From Bidens hawaiensis (taxonomy: Eukaryota; Streptophyta; Magnoliopsida; Asterales; Asteraceae): a stretch of DNA of 64,000 nt. The notes beneath the pieces were generated by a model. That model saw only the letters and a program-made list of their open reading frames with translations, did no database searches and was not told where the DNA came from. Positions 1 through 13,167 of this stretch are shown in pieces. The stretch spans positions 62,001 to 126,000 of the forward strand of contig JAIQDT010014615.1 of assembly GCA_021521415.1 (NCBI GenBank), written 5' to 3'. The translations under genes and the position numbers were made by a program. Numbering within the stretch: position 1 is the first letter of the stretch; each line of letters starts with the position of its first letter.

Positions 1-2750
1 GCTCCAAACAACAACCCAAACCGTTGTGTTAGGATAAATATTGATGATGTTCGATCGAGTGTTCCGACTGAAGATGAGGATGAGGGTGCAGAGAATAATG
101 GAAACGAGGGTTTTCGGGCAGCTGATGATGAGGTTAATCGATGGGTTAGGAGAAATCGGGAGGTTGAACACGAGAACGAGGTTGGTGAACCGAAAATTGA
201 GGGTGAAAATAATTATGAAGATGAGGTGGAGGAGCCGGTAAATTCGAAGACGAGCTGAACCCGTTAACAGACACCGAAGGGATCGAGAAAGGGTAAATCG
301 GGCGGAACGGCCCGAGAGAGTTCGTGGTATTCTGGTTAACCGGGGTGGTATGGGAAACCCCGGGGGGCAAAGGAGAAATTACATAGCCCCGGCTCATGGT
401 GTTAACAGTCGGTTCAGACTGGCTATCTCAGACGGAGAATCCCCGTTGGTCCCACAGGAACGAGTTCCGGGACAACAAACTTTCAAGTCCCGGCTATCTT
501 ACATCAACATCGTTCCTCATTTCAACGGGATGGCTTCGGAAGACCCGTATTCGCACTTGATCGATTTTCCGGCTATTTGCGGGTCTATTGGTGATGGTAC
601 GTTCGATCAGGATGAAGTCCGGTTGCGGTTATTCCAGTTCTCATTAAAAGACAAAGCGAAACTGTGGTTTAACTCGTTACCAACACACAGTATCAGAAAT
701 TGGGCCGAGATGCAACAAGTCTTCCTAAACGAGTTTTATTCACAGTCGAAGACTACCGAGTCCCGTTCAGACATTCGTCACTTTTCACAGTTACCGGGTG
801 AGTTATTCCATGAAGCTTTTACCAGGTATAAGGATATGATCAGATGATGCCCACATCACCAAATCGAACTGTGGGAACTGGTAAAGTGCTTTGTTGACGG
901 TTTGACATACGAGGACCGAAAGCATCTTAAGGCCTCGTGTAATAGTCAGTTGTTGAATCAGCCTTAGGAAGATGATTGGGAATATTTAGAGTTCATGTGT
1001 GAAGATTCCAAGGCAGAAGCAGCAACTGAAAGACGAAGACGTGGCAATTCATCAAGATCAGTTAAGTCAGTCACGAGTGAGTCTGAAAGAATTGCTGAGT
1101 TAGAACGTGAACTGGCTGGGTACAGAAAGGGTAAGAAGAAAGAGGTCGGGAAAGTTGGTGTTAAATTCCCGGTTTGTGAAGATTGTGGTGAACTCGGGCA
1201 TAAGGCAGAAAATTGCCCCGAGTTTGATGATGATGAGGAGGTTGACACCGAGGAGATTAATTATGCTTACGGGGATTCCAAAGGCCAAGGATTCAATTCG
1301 AACACATATCACCCGGGCCTGAGGAACCACCCGAACTTTCGTTACGGGAACGCGTCTTCTAAGTTGAACCCGAACTTTCAGGGATCGAGCCAGAACGGGT
1401 CGCAGGGTAATTACTGCCAGGGCGGTTATCAGCAGCAACAAGGTTCGTATGATCAGAATCGAGGGTATAACAGAGATGGTAACCGGGGTGGAAATTCATC
1501 GGGAAATCAGGACCACTAGAGGGGGTCCTCGGGAAATGCAGATGAGTCGGTGCACTCAAAGTTGGATGCATTGATGAAGTTTATGACAGATCATAAGGCT
1601 GAAACGAAGAAATAGTTTGAGTTACATGATAAGTCAGGAGGGGCAATGTCAAAGCAAATTGGTCAGCTCGCAGCAGATATGGCAAAGTTGCAAAAGAGTG
1701 CAGGTCAACTCCCGAGTGATACTACAGTCAACCCGAACCATTACTGCTCAAGCTTCAAGAAGGGAAACAATGTGCACATCAATGCTGTAAGTCTTTTACC
1801 TCATTTTGAAATTTCTAGTGTTGAAGTGGATTCACCACCACAATTTGTTGAGGGGGTGGTGGAAGATGTTAGTGGTGAGAGTGATTGTGTCGGTCAAAAT
1901 GAATCAATTTTTCAAAATGAATCAGAACGAAAAACATATGAAATGTCTTTTTGTGAAAATTGCACATGTGAAAAATGTTTAAATGGTAAATTGACCAACA
2001 TGAAAGATGAAGGGGTGGAGAATAATACCACCTCAAGTAAACTCCAAGACCCGGGAGTGCCGCTTTTATCTATTCAAATTGGGGATTTAAAACTGATCGT
2101 GCACTTTTAGATCTTGGAGCATGTGTTAGTATCATGCCTGGTAGTTTATATGATCAGTATGAATTTGGCCTGTTAGAAAGGGTAAACACCACTGTGGTGT
2201 TGGCGGACCAAACTCATACACTTCCCCGGGGCATGGTGACTAATGTAATGGCTCAAGTGGAGGAGTTTTTCTACCCAGTTGATTTTCTTGTACTTGACGA
2301 TGCTAAACGTGTGAATAATACACAACCACAACTCATATTGGGTAGGCCATTCCTTGCCACAGCATATGCGGTGATTAATTGTGCTAATGGGATATTGGAA
2401 ATCAAGTGTGGAGATCGTGATAAACGGTTATTATTGTTTGAAAATTCTACTAACTCTCTTGTTGACAAGTGTGTATCCTTGGACAAGGATCGTAGAAAAG
2501 AGGAATGTTTTGTGATTGACAGGATAGATAAGATGGGATTTGAGAAACTGCAGAGTAAAAAGGTGGAAGAGAAAGGTAACCGACCAAGGAAGAAGAAAGT
2601 GAGACAGCCACCCAAACAAAATGATCGAGAATGGAGATTGAGGATGTTCTGGACAGATCCTGGCCTATCGGAAGACTGGCACAAATGATTGAAGAAAAGC
2701 GTGCTTATAATGAGAAGGTTGCACGGGAGCGGGCTATACGCCCACCTTGA
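1..2750 (+). pseudogene. Degenerate gag-protease of the Athila-like element
   Basis: Gag packages retroelement RNA, and the protease matures the polyprotein. The reading frame enters from outside the window in frame 1, shifts to frame 2 near 250, then runs through stops at 845-847 (TGA), 965-967, 1517-1519 and 1613-1615 (all TAG). It shifts again near 2085 and near 2685 and ends at 2748-2750. The retrotransposon-gag domain lies at about 500-960 (PHFNG, LWFNSLP and FYSQSKT motifs). A CCHC knuckle (CEDCGELGHKAENC) is at about 1174-1215 and a Gly/Asn/Gln-rich stretch follows to 1519. The protease has its DLGA catalytic motif near 2112 and LILGRPFLA near 2335. The protein ends in a basic tail. 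No pol domain follows, so this is a gag-pro-only unit. It cannot be translated as it stands. Confidence 0.8.
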
Positions 2751-4923
2751 ATGGCATATACGTTTCAAAAGGGTGGTAATTGTACATTTTGTATATTTTT
2801 AGTTTCCATTTTGTTTTAGTTTTTATATTACTAATTGTATTTCAAGCGTACCATCATAGCAAAGCTAAGTGTGGAGATACCGCACCATCAGAAAACGAAG
2901 TTTCAGTTAAGCGATCCAGAGTGCTTTCATGTTCTTTTTGCTGTGGTTAATCCAGGTACGTGTAAATTTTGTTGTATTTGGAACTTTGTGGGTGTAGTTC
3001 ACTATAAACACTCACGAGACCCCACTCGTCCTCTCGGGCTACCGGGGGGGTTTACAGGGCTTGTTGCATACACTAAATGCAATCGTGATTCCTACGAAAG
3101 TGAGTTAGGTCTTTTAACGTTTTTAACTAACTTAACAGATTTTATTATGAAACGAATTAATTTGGCTCGGTAATGGTTTAATAAAATTAACAATTATTCA
3201 TTTTCGAAACTCTTAAAAGACCTATGTCTTACACTTGTGAGAAGCTTGCTTCTACACATCTCGAGATTTTGCAGGTTCGATTGTCAGTTTGGTAATTGGA
3301 TGAGACGAGAGTATACGAGTGTTACGAGAGTTCACGAGCCGACTGGTCCTTCTCCAGTCACGTTAATATCAGGTGATTTCAGTTTCATAATTTAATTTTG
3401 TTTATATTACTTTAAACGTTAAAAGTGTAATTGTATAATTATTAGTAGAACCGCCACACCTGACCCCCGAAATTTTAAAATTGCTTAATAGTCAAAAAGT
3501 CAATTTCAACCCCGTCCCTCAAATGTTTATTAATCGTTCTATCATGTTTAAATTTGAGGACAATGTTAACTATTCTTACATTGAGGATAATGTAAACCTC
3601 AAGTGTGGGGATTGGGGAAATTTGAAAATTTTTAGCCCGATAGTACCTCGAAGAGTGTTCAGAAACCAAAGTTGTTAACTGTTAATTATTGTCATTAATG
3701 CCAAGTCATAGGTTTCTGGTCATGGTTGGTTTTTCAGCATCTCATTAGTTTTACTCACAAATGTTTTTATAATGAGAAGTTGAAAATGGGGTCGTTTAGG
3801 CGGGAATAACGAGTCATGGGGACATGTACACATGTTTATATCGTCAGCCCTATTCCTCCGGTACGTGTGTGAGTTGAACCAAATATATATAATACACATA
3901 TAATATATATTACACACATGTCATTTGAGTGTTTTCACTGATGTTCATGGATTACGGGATCACAGTTGGAAAAATGCAAAAGTGATAGAGGCAGCTAGGT
4001 TAAGCCTCGTCTGGATGAGCGTGAGTGTGGGTTTTGGGGGGTTGGGGCCTCATTATTACACATATGAGGTGAGGTTAATGTGAGGGGCGGGGGGTTGGGT
4101 TCCTTAGAAAACCTTTCTTGGACTTATTTTTCAATTGTTTAACCCCGACATTATGTTGCGAGACGATCCGGCTTACTAGGTTTATTTGTAATTGTATTTG
4201 TTTTTGTTTTTGTATTTGTATTTGTTCCATATTTAAGCATCACGTTATTATGCTTAAAAAAACTTGTGGAAAAGGCCAAAAAGATGTCTTTTTATATTCA
4301 GTTATGTATTCAGTAGTTCGTTTATGTAAAAAAAAAAGAAAAAAAAAGAAAAAAAAGAAAAAAAATATGAAATCAGTATGTATGTTAGTTTGCTTATTTA
4401 GAGGTTTTATAATAAGTCAGTCAGTTTGTATAGCAGTTTCGTTTATTTAGATGTTTTGTAATAAGCCGGGTCAGATCGTTTGAGCTACTTAAATATTTTC
4501 CTTTCATACCCTTACACCTGGCCCCGTTACAACCCTTTTAAAGACCTCTTGATTTGCATTTGTGCCAAAGCAGCTTGATGGATTAATATCTACATATGAG
4601 TGATATTGAGAGCTGAGTGATACTGGCACATCTTTTGCTAGTCCATATATCAAACCGAGAGGAGAGATGTTATATTACTAGTGGTATGCGCATGTGTACC
4701 TTAACCGGAAACAAAGTACACCTGTCTGGGCGGCTCTATTGTTTTTATTATAGCATTTAACCGTATTTGTGAGATGTCAATCTAAAAACAGTGTCAGTGT
4801 GGGAAACTGGGTATGAACTTAAACCTTACTAGTATTAATGGCGATAATCTACATACCTATGATGGAGGTTAATGTTTACTTTAGAGTTTGCTTGAGGGCA
4901 AGCAAAAGATAACTGTGGGGATG
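2751..4923 (+). other. Non-coding 3' region of the Athila-like element
   Basis: This region lies between the gag-pro stop and the 3' LTR. Short open stretches occur (for example 2835-3173) but show no recognisable domain. Near 3560-3622 two GAGGA(C/T)AATGT motifs are followed by AAGTGTGGGGA, which resembles the internal purine tract seen in Athila-class elements. An A-rich run with scattered G lies at 4328-4366. The final purine tract (TAACTGTGGGGATG) abuts the LTR at 4924 and would prime plus-strand DNA synthesis. No env-like gene is readable. Confidence 0.55.
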
Positions 4924-5928
4924 TGATGGTCGGGTATTTTGTATGTATTTTAGTGTATTAATTATGTAGTTTTATTGAGTATATTGTTAGAACTTTGGTA
5001 CTTCATACGTGCTTTTGTATTTCAGGTAATTGATCGTTAAAGATGCTAAATGGGAGACATGTACGAGTATGGAATGATATCTCGGGAAGACCGAAGCATT
5101 ATTTGATGTCTTGGGAAGTGTTTCAAGGATTCGGGAAGAGTATAGATGAGTGATCATAAGCCGATGCTAAAACTGAACAAGATGGGTTGATGAAATGCGA
5201 CCTTGAAGTAAAACGAGCATATCCTAAGCTAGAAAATGAGCTACGAGAGCCATAATATATGAATTTTGGGTTTCTCGACGAGAGGAATCTGAAAATGAGG
5301 TTTTCTTAGGTCGCAGTACGCGGTGGGATGGTCATATGTCCATCGCGTACCGCGACGGGAGTGCAGACGGGAATTTTAGGTTTATATGTTATTTTTCATT
5401 CTGTAGAACCCTAACTTCGTTTTTAACGACCAAGAGGCGATTCCAGCAGTCCAAGAAGGCGATTTCCACTACCATAGCTCGTGTCAAGACCCTACATATG
5501 ATTTCTATCATCCGTATCGAAGATTCGACGATGTCTAGGCTCGGCTAATCTCCTAGAATCGCACCCGGGATGTATAGTCTGTAACCTTTTACAGTTTTTC
5601 TCATGTGATTAAGAATACTTATGTTTTGTTATTGAAAGATTGATATATGATTATTGATGTTTAGTATTTCTGTGTGTTCGGTCGGTTTAGGTTTACGTTG
5701 GTCTGAACGATCTGTTACCAGTTGCTAGATAATTAGTCATATAACTGTTTGGTTAGATTGAATACGATAAAATGTACAATTACCCTTAACTGAGTCACAC
5801 TGGCAAGGACCGTTTGATAACCAGTGCCGTGTGTAAAGTGATTGTTGACGTCTAAGTTTTTGTCTAATTGATCAGTTTTCAGTTAATCGTTAATAATAAA
5901 CCAGTTAGGTTGCATGAGATACTGTTTG
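4924..5928 (+). repeat. Athila-like 3' LTR, left segment
   Basis: The LTR begins TGATGGTCGGG directly after a purine-rich tract. The last five bases, GTTTG (5924-5928), are repeated at 24863-24867 and are the target-site duplication of the nested chromovirus array. The insertion therefore landed inside this LTR. Together with 24868-25116 the LTR would be about 1.25 kb. Open stretches inside it (for example 5336-5548) show no domain. Confidence 0.7.
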
Positions 5929-8427
5929 TGTCACACCCTCAAAATCCACTAACGGAGTTTTACCGTCAGAGGGTGTGAACTAACAGGATCGGAATCATTA
6001 GTTATAATCAAACCATAAAAACGTTTAAATGAAAATAAGTGTGGAAGCGTAAAAACCAAAAGATAAAAGTTGCGTCACGCAGGACGACTCAAAAGCCAAT
6101 AGTAACAGTTTAAAATCAGGTTGCATAAACAAAAGCGTTTCAAACAATGCATGATCCTATGCCGCGCGCCCGCCTCGGTTACCTGAGAATAACATACTAA
6201 AAGTGTCAACACGAGGTTGGTGAGTTCACAAGTTTATATAAAATAAAGTGTTTAGCGTTTTGCGTTCAGCATTTTGCGTTCAGCGTTTTGCGTTACCAGA
6301 TAGTGTTATGTCAATTATATATCTATAGGTAGTTAGCCTATAAAACAAGTATTACTAAGTGTTCGACACCGAAGCTGACTGTTTATCATTTGCCTTGCCA
6401 CCAGGTCTATCCCGATCATGGTATGTGTTTAGCCAAGATTACACCCGCTCGACCTCCAGTCGAGTTTAGCGTTGGGTGGGGTTTGTCAAACCCAGTAGTA
6501 CTACTCAACAATGACTCGCTATTATCCAATACTAAACGGTTCGATGTGAATGAAGGACTTTAGTTATTGCGTTTGCCACTTAGTCTTTACAAGTGATATA
6601 TAATTTATATTAACAAAATCTTAAATGCGTTTTCGGTGTATGTTATCTCCCCAAGTGAAAAGCGTTTGAAAATAGTTTAGAGGGGTAAGTGAACTCAATG
6701 TTTGCGAAGAATTCCCAAAAATAAATCACCAAGTGATGCGCGTCACAGAAAACTCTCTCTAGCGTTCTAAAACAACAAAGAGATTTTCTAAGTGTCGGAA
6801 CTATTAACGAGTCTCTAGACCCGGCACATAATTCCTAAGCACAAGATACGTTTCGTGTTTGTTTGTGAATCGTGTGTGACTTAACAAGTACATTTGTGAT
6901 ACGATACATGTGTGAACAATTATTTACGTGTCATGTAATAATAATGTACATCACTTGCAACTATTCCCCGCAGGGGCAATTTGGTCAAATTATAACAATT
7001 AATTTTTACAAAATTCAGCAACTAATTTTCTTATTAACAGAATTCTACTTGAAAAACTAGTCTATTCCACCGATCATAGCATCTCAATTAATTTACCAAA
7101 AATCATCACAAAAGCATGTATGTCTTAGGTTTCCAGAACATATTTTATTTTATTTTTATTCCACATAGGTTTCTCACAATGATCAAAACATTACAGCAAA
7201 CTCATAACAGTCAAATTCATGCGCAACAGAATGTTATTTGAAATTCCCGTTAAACGAAAAATCCAAAAAATACAAGACCACTTGGGTTAGGTTCCTAACT
7301 CAATAAGTCAACTTCCAGAAGTGGAACCAACCCAATTGGTCTCGTATTTCATGAGATATAACATTTACAAAACAACCTAACAGCAGGTCTAACAACTCAG
7401 CTTTGCACAACGTTTTTGTAAAATCATAAAGGTTAACTTTTACACGTCCAAAAATTGCAAATTTATATTCTTTAGAAACTAGACTCAACCTAGTTTACTA
7501 TAGTATCAATAATCTCAACCAATTTTCACATTTACAACCAGATACAGTCAATTGAACATCAACAACACAATCTGTCCAGAAACTGTTTGCAACAAAATTC
7601 AACATATTAATCATCTATAGACCATAATCCGTTCATATAACACTCTAGACACCATAATCACTATCCATGCATATCAATTACACCATACATACATGGTTAG
7701 GGTTTTATTTGATCTCAAAATCAAAGACACAACAATTAACATGTAATAATATCAATTCTAGTTATCAAATCATCATCAATACATCATCAACTCAAACAAA
7801 AATCATATGAACACAATATATATGAAATTTTCGGAATCTAGGGTTCACAATTAACCCATTAAAAATCGAAATTAAGCAAGAAGAATGCATAGGATAGTTG
7901 TTTATACCTTCCTAGCACCTTAATCTTCAATCAAACTTGAAAGATCTTGTGTATATGTGTGTGTGTGAGGCTACCGATCGCGAGAGAGGGAGAGGGGGGG
8001 GGGGGGGCTGGCCGATCGGTCTAGTGAGGGAGAGAAAGAGATTAGGGTTTTAGGTTTATTATTATTAATAATAATAACATGTTACACTTTAGTCCCTCAA
8101 CTTCCAAATATTGCTTTACTAGCTTAATTAACTAATTCTAGCACATTGAGTTAACGTTTATAACAATGTTATCACATAACACATAAGTCTAATACATAAT
8201 TATCACATAATTATTGTTTTGACGTTTTTCGTTTATTCACCAATTGTTTGCGTCAACTCGTTTGCGTTTCGGTGCAATTCCCGAAAGACTACACATGTAG
8301 TAAGTGTTAAGCGTCATTTAAACCCTAGTTTAAATGTAATGAGGTGTGCGTTACAGATTCAATGATCTTAAGTTTGAATTGACGGAGTTGAGTTAACGGA
8401 GTTAAACTGAAATTGACGATTGTCACA
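5929..8427 (-). repeat. Chromovirus LTR 1 (left outer; 3' LTR of copy 1)
   Basis: This LTR is 2499 bp, starting TGTCACACCC and ending ATTGTCACA on the + strand. It lacks about 70 bp present in the other two LTRs (compare 15146-15220) and has an extra 14-bp unit of the GCGTTCAGC/TTTT motif near 6255-6290. A TATA-like sequence for minus-strand transcription (TTTATATAA read on minus) lies near 6233-6243, which would leave about 300 bp of R-U5. A G-run (about 7996-8007) and TTA/TAA repeats (8059-8075) lie in the U3 side. The right boundary meets the internal sequence TAATTCCCATG, a weak polypurine tract on the minus strand. Confidence 0.9.
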
Positions 8428-8559
8428 TAATTCCCATGTTAAAGAATTTTCGTCCCGAAAATTTGAGTCAAGTCGTGATGAGTGTCTGAAAAAGTAAGAA
8501 AAATTTTCAGTTTGTCATATCATCCCCTAGTAGAAAGAAATTTCGTCCCGAAATTTAAT

Positions 8560-11500
8560 TCATACCTCCGGTGATTTCTGACGGTTTGTCGGGTTTCGCG
8601 GTTTTCTGTGTTTGGTCAGCCCTTCAAAAAGGTGAAGATACTTTTTCATCATTTGATCCTCGCGTTCCCACGTGAACTCCGGTCCACGTCTCGAGTTACA
8701 ACAAACCTTAACGATTGGAATTTTGCTGTGCTTGAGCGTTTTGGTTTCCCAATCCAAAACTTCGACTGGTTCTTCAATGAAGCGTAATTGTTCATCAACT
8801 TGCAGTTCATCCAAAGGGACTACTTGGGTTTCATCAGATAGGCATTTCTTCAAGTTGGATACGTGGAATACATTGTGTACGCCACTGAGTTCCGTTGGTA
8901 GGTCCAGTCGGTACGCCACCGGACCAATGCGCTCAGTTATTCGATAAGGACCAACGTATTGTGGGTTGAGTTTGTTTCACTTCCCAAAGCGAACCACACC
9001 TTTCCAAGGTGAGACTTTGAGTAATACTTGGTCGTTCACTTGAAATTAGAGAGGTTTTCGGCGCTTGTCGGCATAACTCTTTTGACGATCTCGTGCTGCA
9101 GCCATGCGGTTTCGGATTTGAACAATCTTTTCCGAGGTTTCGAGTACCAGTTCTGGACCAGTGATTTGGCTGTCACCCACCTCTGCCCAGCAGAGAGGTG
9201 ATCGACACTTCCGTCCGTACAGTGCTTCAAACGGCGCTGCTTTAATACTTGCGTGGTAGCTGTTATTATACGAAAACTCTACCAAAGGTAAGTGAGGTTC
9301 CAAACTTTTTCGAAATCCAACACACATGCACGCAACATGTCCTCTAAGGTCTGAATAGTTCGTTCACTTTGCCCATCCGTCTGAGGATGGTATGCTGTGC
9401 TCATATCAAGGCGTGTGCCTAGGGCACTCTGTAGTGACTTCCAAAAGTGCGAAGTGAAACGAGAATCTCGATCAGAAATGATTGAGACAGGCACTCCGTG
9501 TCTAGACACCACTTCTTTCATGTAAACGCGAGTCAATCTTTCCATTTTGTCCGATTCCTTAATCGCTAAAAAGTGTGCAGACTTAGTCAATCGGTCAACG
9601 ATCACCCAGATGGTATCGCATCCCGTCGAAGTCTTAGGTAATCCCGTGATGAAGTCCATTGAAATGTGTTCCCATTTCCACATTGGAAGTTCCGGTTGCT
9701 GTAGTAGGCCAGATGGTTTCTGGTATTCTATCTTGACTCTGGCACAAGTCAAGCATTTGCTCACGTAGGTGGCAATGTCGGCTTTCATGTTCGGCCACCA
9801 GTAAAGTGCCTTTAAGTCATGGTACATTTTATCTGAGCCAGGGTGGATAGAATATCGGGACTTGTGAGCTTTGTCCATCACTAGAGTTCTCAACTCTCCG
9901 TATCGTGGAACCCAAATCCGGTTCTCAAAATATCGGACCCCGTCCGATTTGGTTTCAAGTTGCTTGTTCATGCCCCGCATGAGTTCTGATGGAAGGTTAT
10001 CATCCTTCAAGGCTTCGAGTTGCGCATCGCGAATCTGATCGGGTAAGTTGGCATGAATTGTGAGTTGCAGTGCTCGCACTCACCTGTGTTTATCGGTTTC
10101 TTTTCTACTGAGGGCGTCGGCCACTACATTGGCCTTGCCAGGGTGGTACTTGATGGCACAATCATAATCTTTAAGCAGCTCGACCCAACGACGCTGTCGC
10201 ATGTTCAGCTCCTTCTGATCGTAGATATGTTGGAGACTCTTATGGTCGGTGTAAATGGTAAACCTGGTACCGTATAAGTAATGCCTCCATATCTTAAGGG
10301 CAAACACCACAGCTCCGAGTTCTAAATCATGGGTCGTGTAGTTCTTCTCGTGAACCCGTAGTTGTCGAGAGGCATAGGCTATAACCTTCTCGAGTTGCAT
10401 CAGCACACAACCGAGACTTTGTATCGATGCGTCACAATGCACCTAAAAATTCTCTGTTCCCTCGGGGAGGGCTAGAATAGGGGCGCTACAGAGTTTGGTT
10501 TTCAACAGTTGGAAAGCGGATTCTTGCGCGTCTCCCCAATTGTACTTAGTACCCTTGTGAGCCAAAGCGGTGAGGGGTTGAGCAATCTTTGAAAATCCCT
10601 CGATGAAACGCCGGTAGTAGCCGGCCAGTCCTAGGAATTGCCGCACCTCAGTCGGAGTCTTAGGTGCTTCCCAGTTTTTGATGGCCTCTACCTTACCGGG
10701 ATCGACATGGATACCGTTCTCGTTGATCACATGTCCTAAAAAGTGAACCTCGCGAAGCCAAAATTCGCATTTCGAGAGTTTAGCATACAGTTGTTCCTTC
10801 TTCAATAATTCCAGAATTATCCTCAAGTGTTCTTCATGGTCAGCTTCGTCCTTGGAGTAGACGAGAATATCATCAATGAAAACACTCACAAACTTGTCGA
10901 GGTACGCCTTGCATACTCGATTCATGAGATCCATAAATACGGTTGGTGCATTGGTTAGTCCAAAAGGCATAACCGAAAACTCGTAGTGACCATACCGTGT
11001 TCTGAAAGCCGTCTTTGAAATATCTTCTTCGCGCACTCTTAGTTGATGGTAACCAGACCGCAGATAGATCTTCGAGTAATAACTCGATCCTTGAAGCTGG
11101 TCAAACAAATCATCAATTCGGGGTAAAGGATAACGGTTCTTGACCGCCACCTTGTTCAACTCCCGGTAGTCGATACACATGTGGAAAGTCCCGTCCTTCT
11201 TTCTGACAAATAAGACAGGGGCTCCCCATGGCGATGAGCTAGGTCGGATAAAACCCTTATCCAACAAATCTTGCAACTGAGTGGACAGTTCCTGAAGCTC
11301 TGCCGGTGCGAGCCGATACGGGGCTCGTGCTATGGGTGCTGCACCGGGTGTCAACTCGATTTGGAATTCGACTTGACGAATAGGAGGGAGTCCAGGCAAA
11401 TCCTCCGGGAAAACTTCTGAAAAATCTTGCACAATCGGCATATCTTCAATTCCATTCTCCTCCGCGGGTTTCTCAACAATCTGCGCCAAAATTGCCGGAT

Positions 11501-13151
11501 GACCCTTTCGTAGATATTTCTGCGCCTTCATGAGGGTAATGACGCTGGTGGTCATGCCGCTTCTCTCGCCCCGGATCGAAATGATCTCGCCGGAAGGGGT
11601 AGAAATATGGACTATCTTGTCATGACATACAATCTCCGCTCGGTTCTCGGATAACCAGTCCATGCCGACCACGACATCGAAACTACCAAGCGTAAAAGGA
11701 ATAAGGTCGATATCAAAAACATGACCTGACAGTTTTAACTTACATCCCGCAAGTACATGAGTCGTTTCTACAGACTTTCCGTCGGCTAATTCTACAGGAA
11801 ACTTAGCATCTAACGGGGTTGGAGTTAAGTCTAAGAGTTGACTAAAGGCTTTCGACACAAAACTCCTATAAGCTCCATTGTCAAACAATACAGAAGCAAA
11901 ACAATCGTTCACAGGGAACTTACCAGTCACCACGTACGGATCATTGCGGGCTTGACCCGACCCAATAACAAAAGCTCTTCCTTTACCATTGTTTCCACCA
12001 CCACTGCCACTTCCATTACCTCCATTGTTGTCGTTCAGTCTCAGCTTAGGGCAGTCCTTCTTAAAATGGCCCTCCTGACCACATTCGAAACATCCCTTAG
12101 TCGTCATAGGTGGTTTAGGAGCACCCTTTGCCGCAAGGTCTCCTCTACATTCCTTTGCCTGGTGACCCATCTTTCCGCATCTCAGACACTTGACACGGTC
12201 ACACGGGCCAGCATGATGATAGTTGCACCTGTTGCACTTCGGATATTTCCCAGCATATCCGCTCGAACCCTGCCCGCCACCGTTGCTATTGTTGTTGTGA
12301 CCCTGATTGTTGAAGCTTCGGGTGAATTCGGGCTTTCGGTAGTGTTGCTGCTGTGGGGGGTTCGAGGATGAGGATCTGGTATTGTCAAACTTTCTCTTTC
12401 CGCTGCTCGGGTTGTTGTTGCTGTTGTTGTCAGTGTTCGGGTTGTCACGGGCTTTAGTGGTTGAACCCCTAGGTGGTAGCGCACCTCGGGTCACTGCTTG
12501 ATCCGTCAGTTTGTGAGCTAACCGGATCGCTTGTTGAATCGTGGCTGGTCTGGAAGACGTCACCATGCCCTGAATCTGCGGTGCTAACCCATCAATATAC
12601 ATTTCAATCCTCTTACTCGGCGAGTCTACCATCCGTGGGCATATCACAGCTAACTCGTGAGAACGGGTAGTGTAGGCTTCGATTTCTGAACCCACCATCT
12701 TCAATGACCAAAACTCTGACTCCAACTTTGCAATCTCCTCTCTCGGACAGTACTCTTCTCGCATCATGTTCTTGAACTCCTCCCAGTTCATCGCGTTAGC
12801 CAGTTCCAATCCAAGAATCTGTACGTTCGAATTCCACCAAGTGAGAGCAGAATCTTCAAGTGTTCCAGCAGCAAATTTGATTCTACTGGCAGAGGGGCAA
12901 TTACACATCTTAAAAGCTGATTCGGCCTTCTCAGCCCAACGCAGGAAACCTGTGGCTCCCTCCGTGCCCTTAAACGAATTGGGCTTGCAGTCTAGGTAGT
13001 TCTTGAAAGTACACGTTCCAGTTGGACCTCCAGCTTGATTCTGAACATGTGCGGCTAGAGCTGCCGCCGCATGGTCATTCAACAGGGTTTGGAGTTCTGC
13101 TGCGGTTAAGTTGATGTTACCGCGACCGTGTCTAGCGTTTCTTCCAGACAT
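8560..13151 (-). pseudogene. Chromovirus gag-pol polyprotein, copy 1 (inactivated)
   Basis: This is a Ty3/gypsy polyprotein starting at ATG 13151. Order: gag (residues 1-300), a Cys/His-rich segment and two CCHC knuckles (about 304-367), protease with DNGA near residue 424, RT to about residue 880, RNase H (10080-10442), integrase with HHCC zinc motif and D,D-E residues (9279-10079), and a chromodomain-like C-terminus (GPEFTWERED, 8560-8919). Lesions: stops at 10443-10445 (TAG), 10080-10082 (TGA), 9043-9045 (TAA) and 8977-8979 (TGA), and a frameshift near 9300. The first RT catalytic aspartate is changed to Tyr ([10 protein letters not shown]; codon 11064-11066, residue 696), although FIDD is intact. 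The protease has Asn where Ser or Thr is usual. The element cannot move on its own. Confidence 0.92.
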
Positions 13152-13167
13152 CTAGGTGTTATCATTC

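Noticed and set aside
2835..3173. Env-like gene after gag-protease
   Set aside because: No signal peptide, transmembrane pattern or known motif; the frame is short and probably non-coding.
5336..5548. 70-residue ORF in the Athila-like LTR
   Set aside because: No domain, no splice or promoter context; a chance open frame.
11838..12371. 177-residue plus-strand ORF inside the chromovirus (also at 20060-20593)
   Set aside because: It is the complement of the gag/protease region, low-complexity and without a domain.
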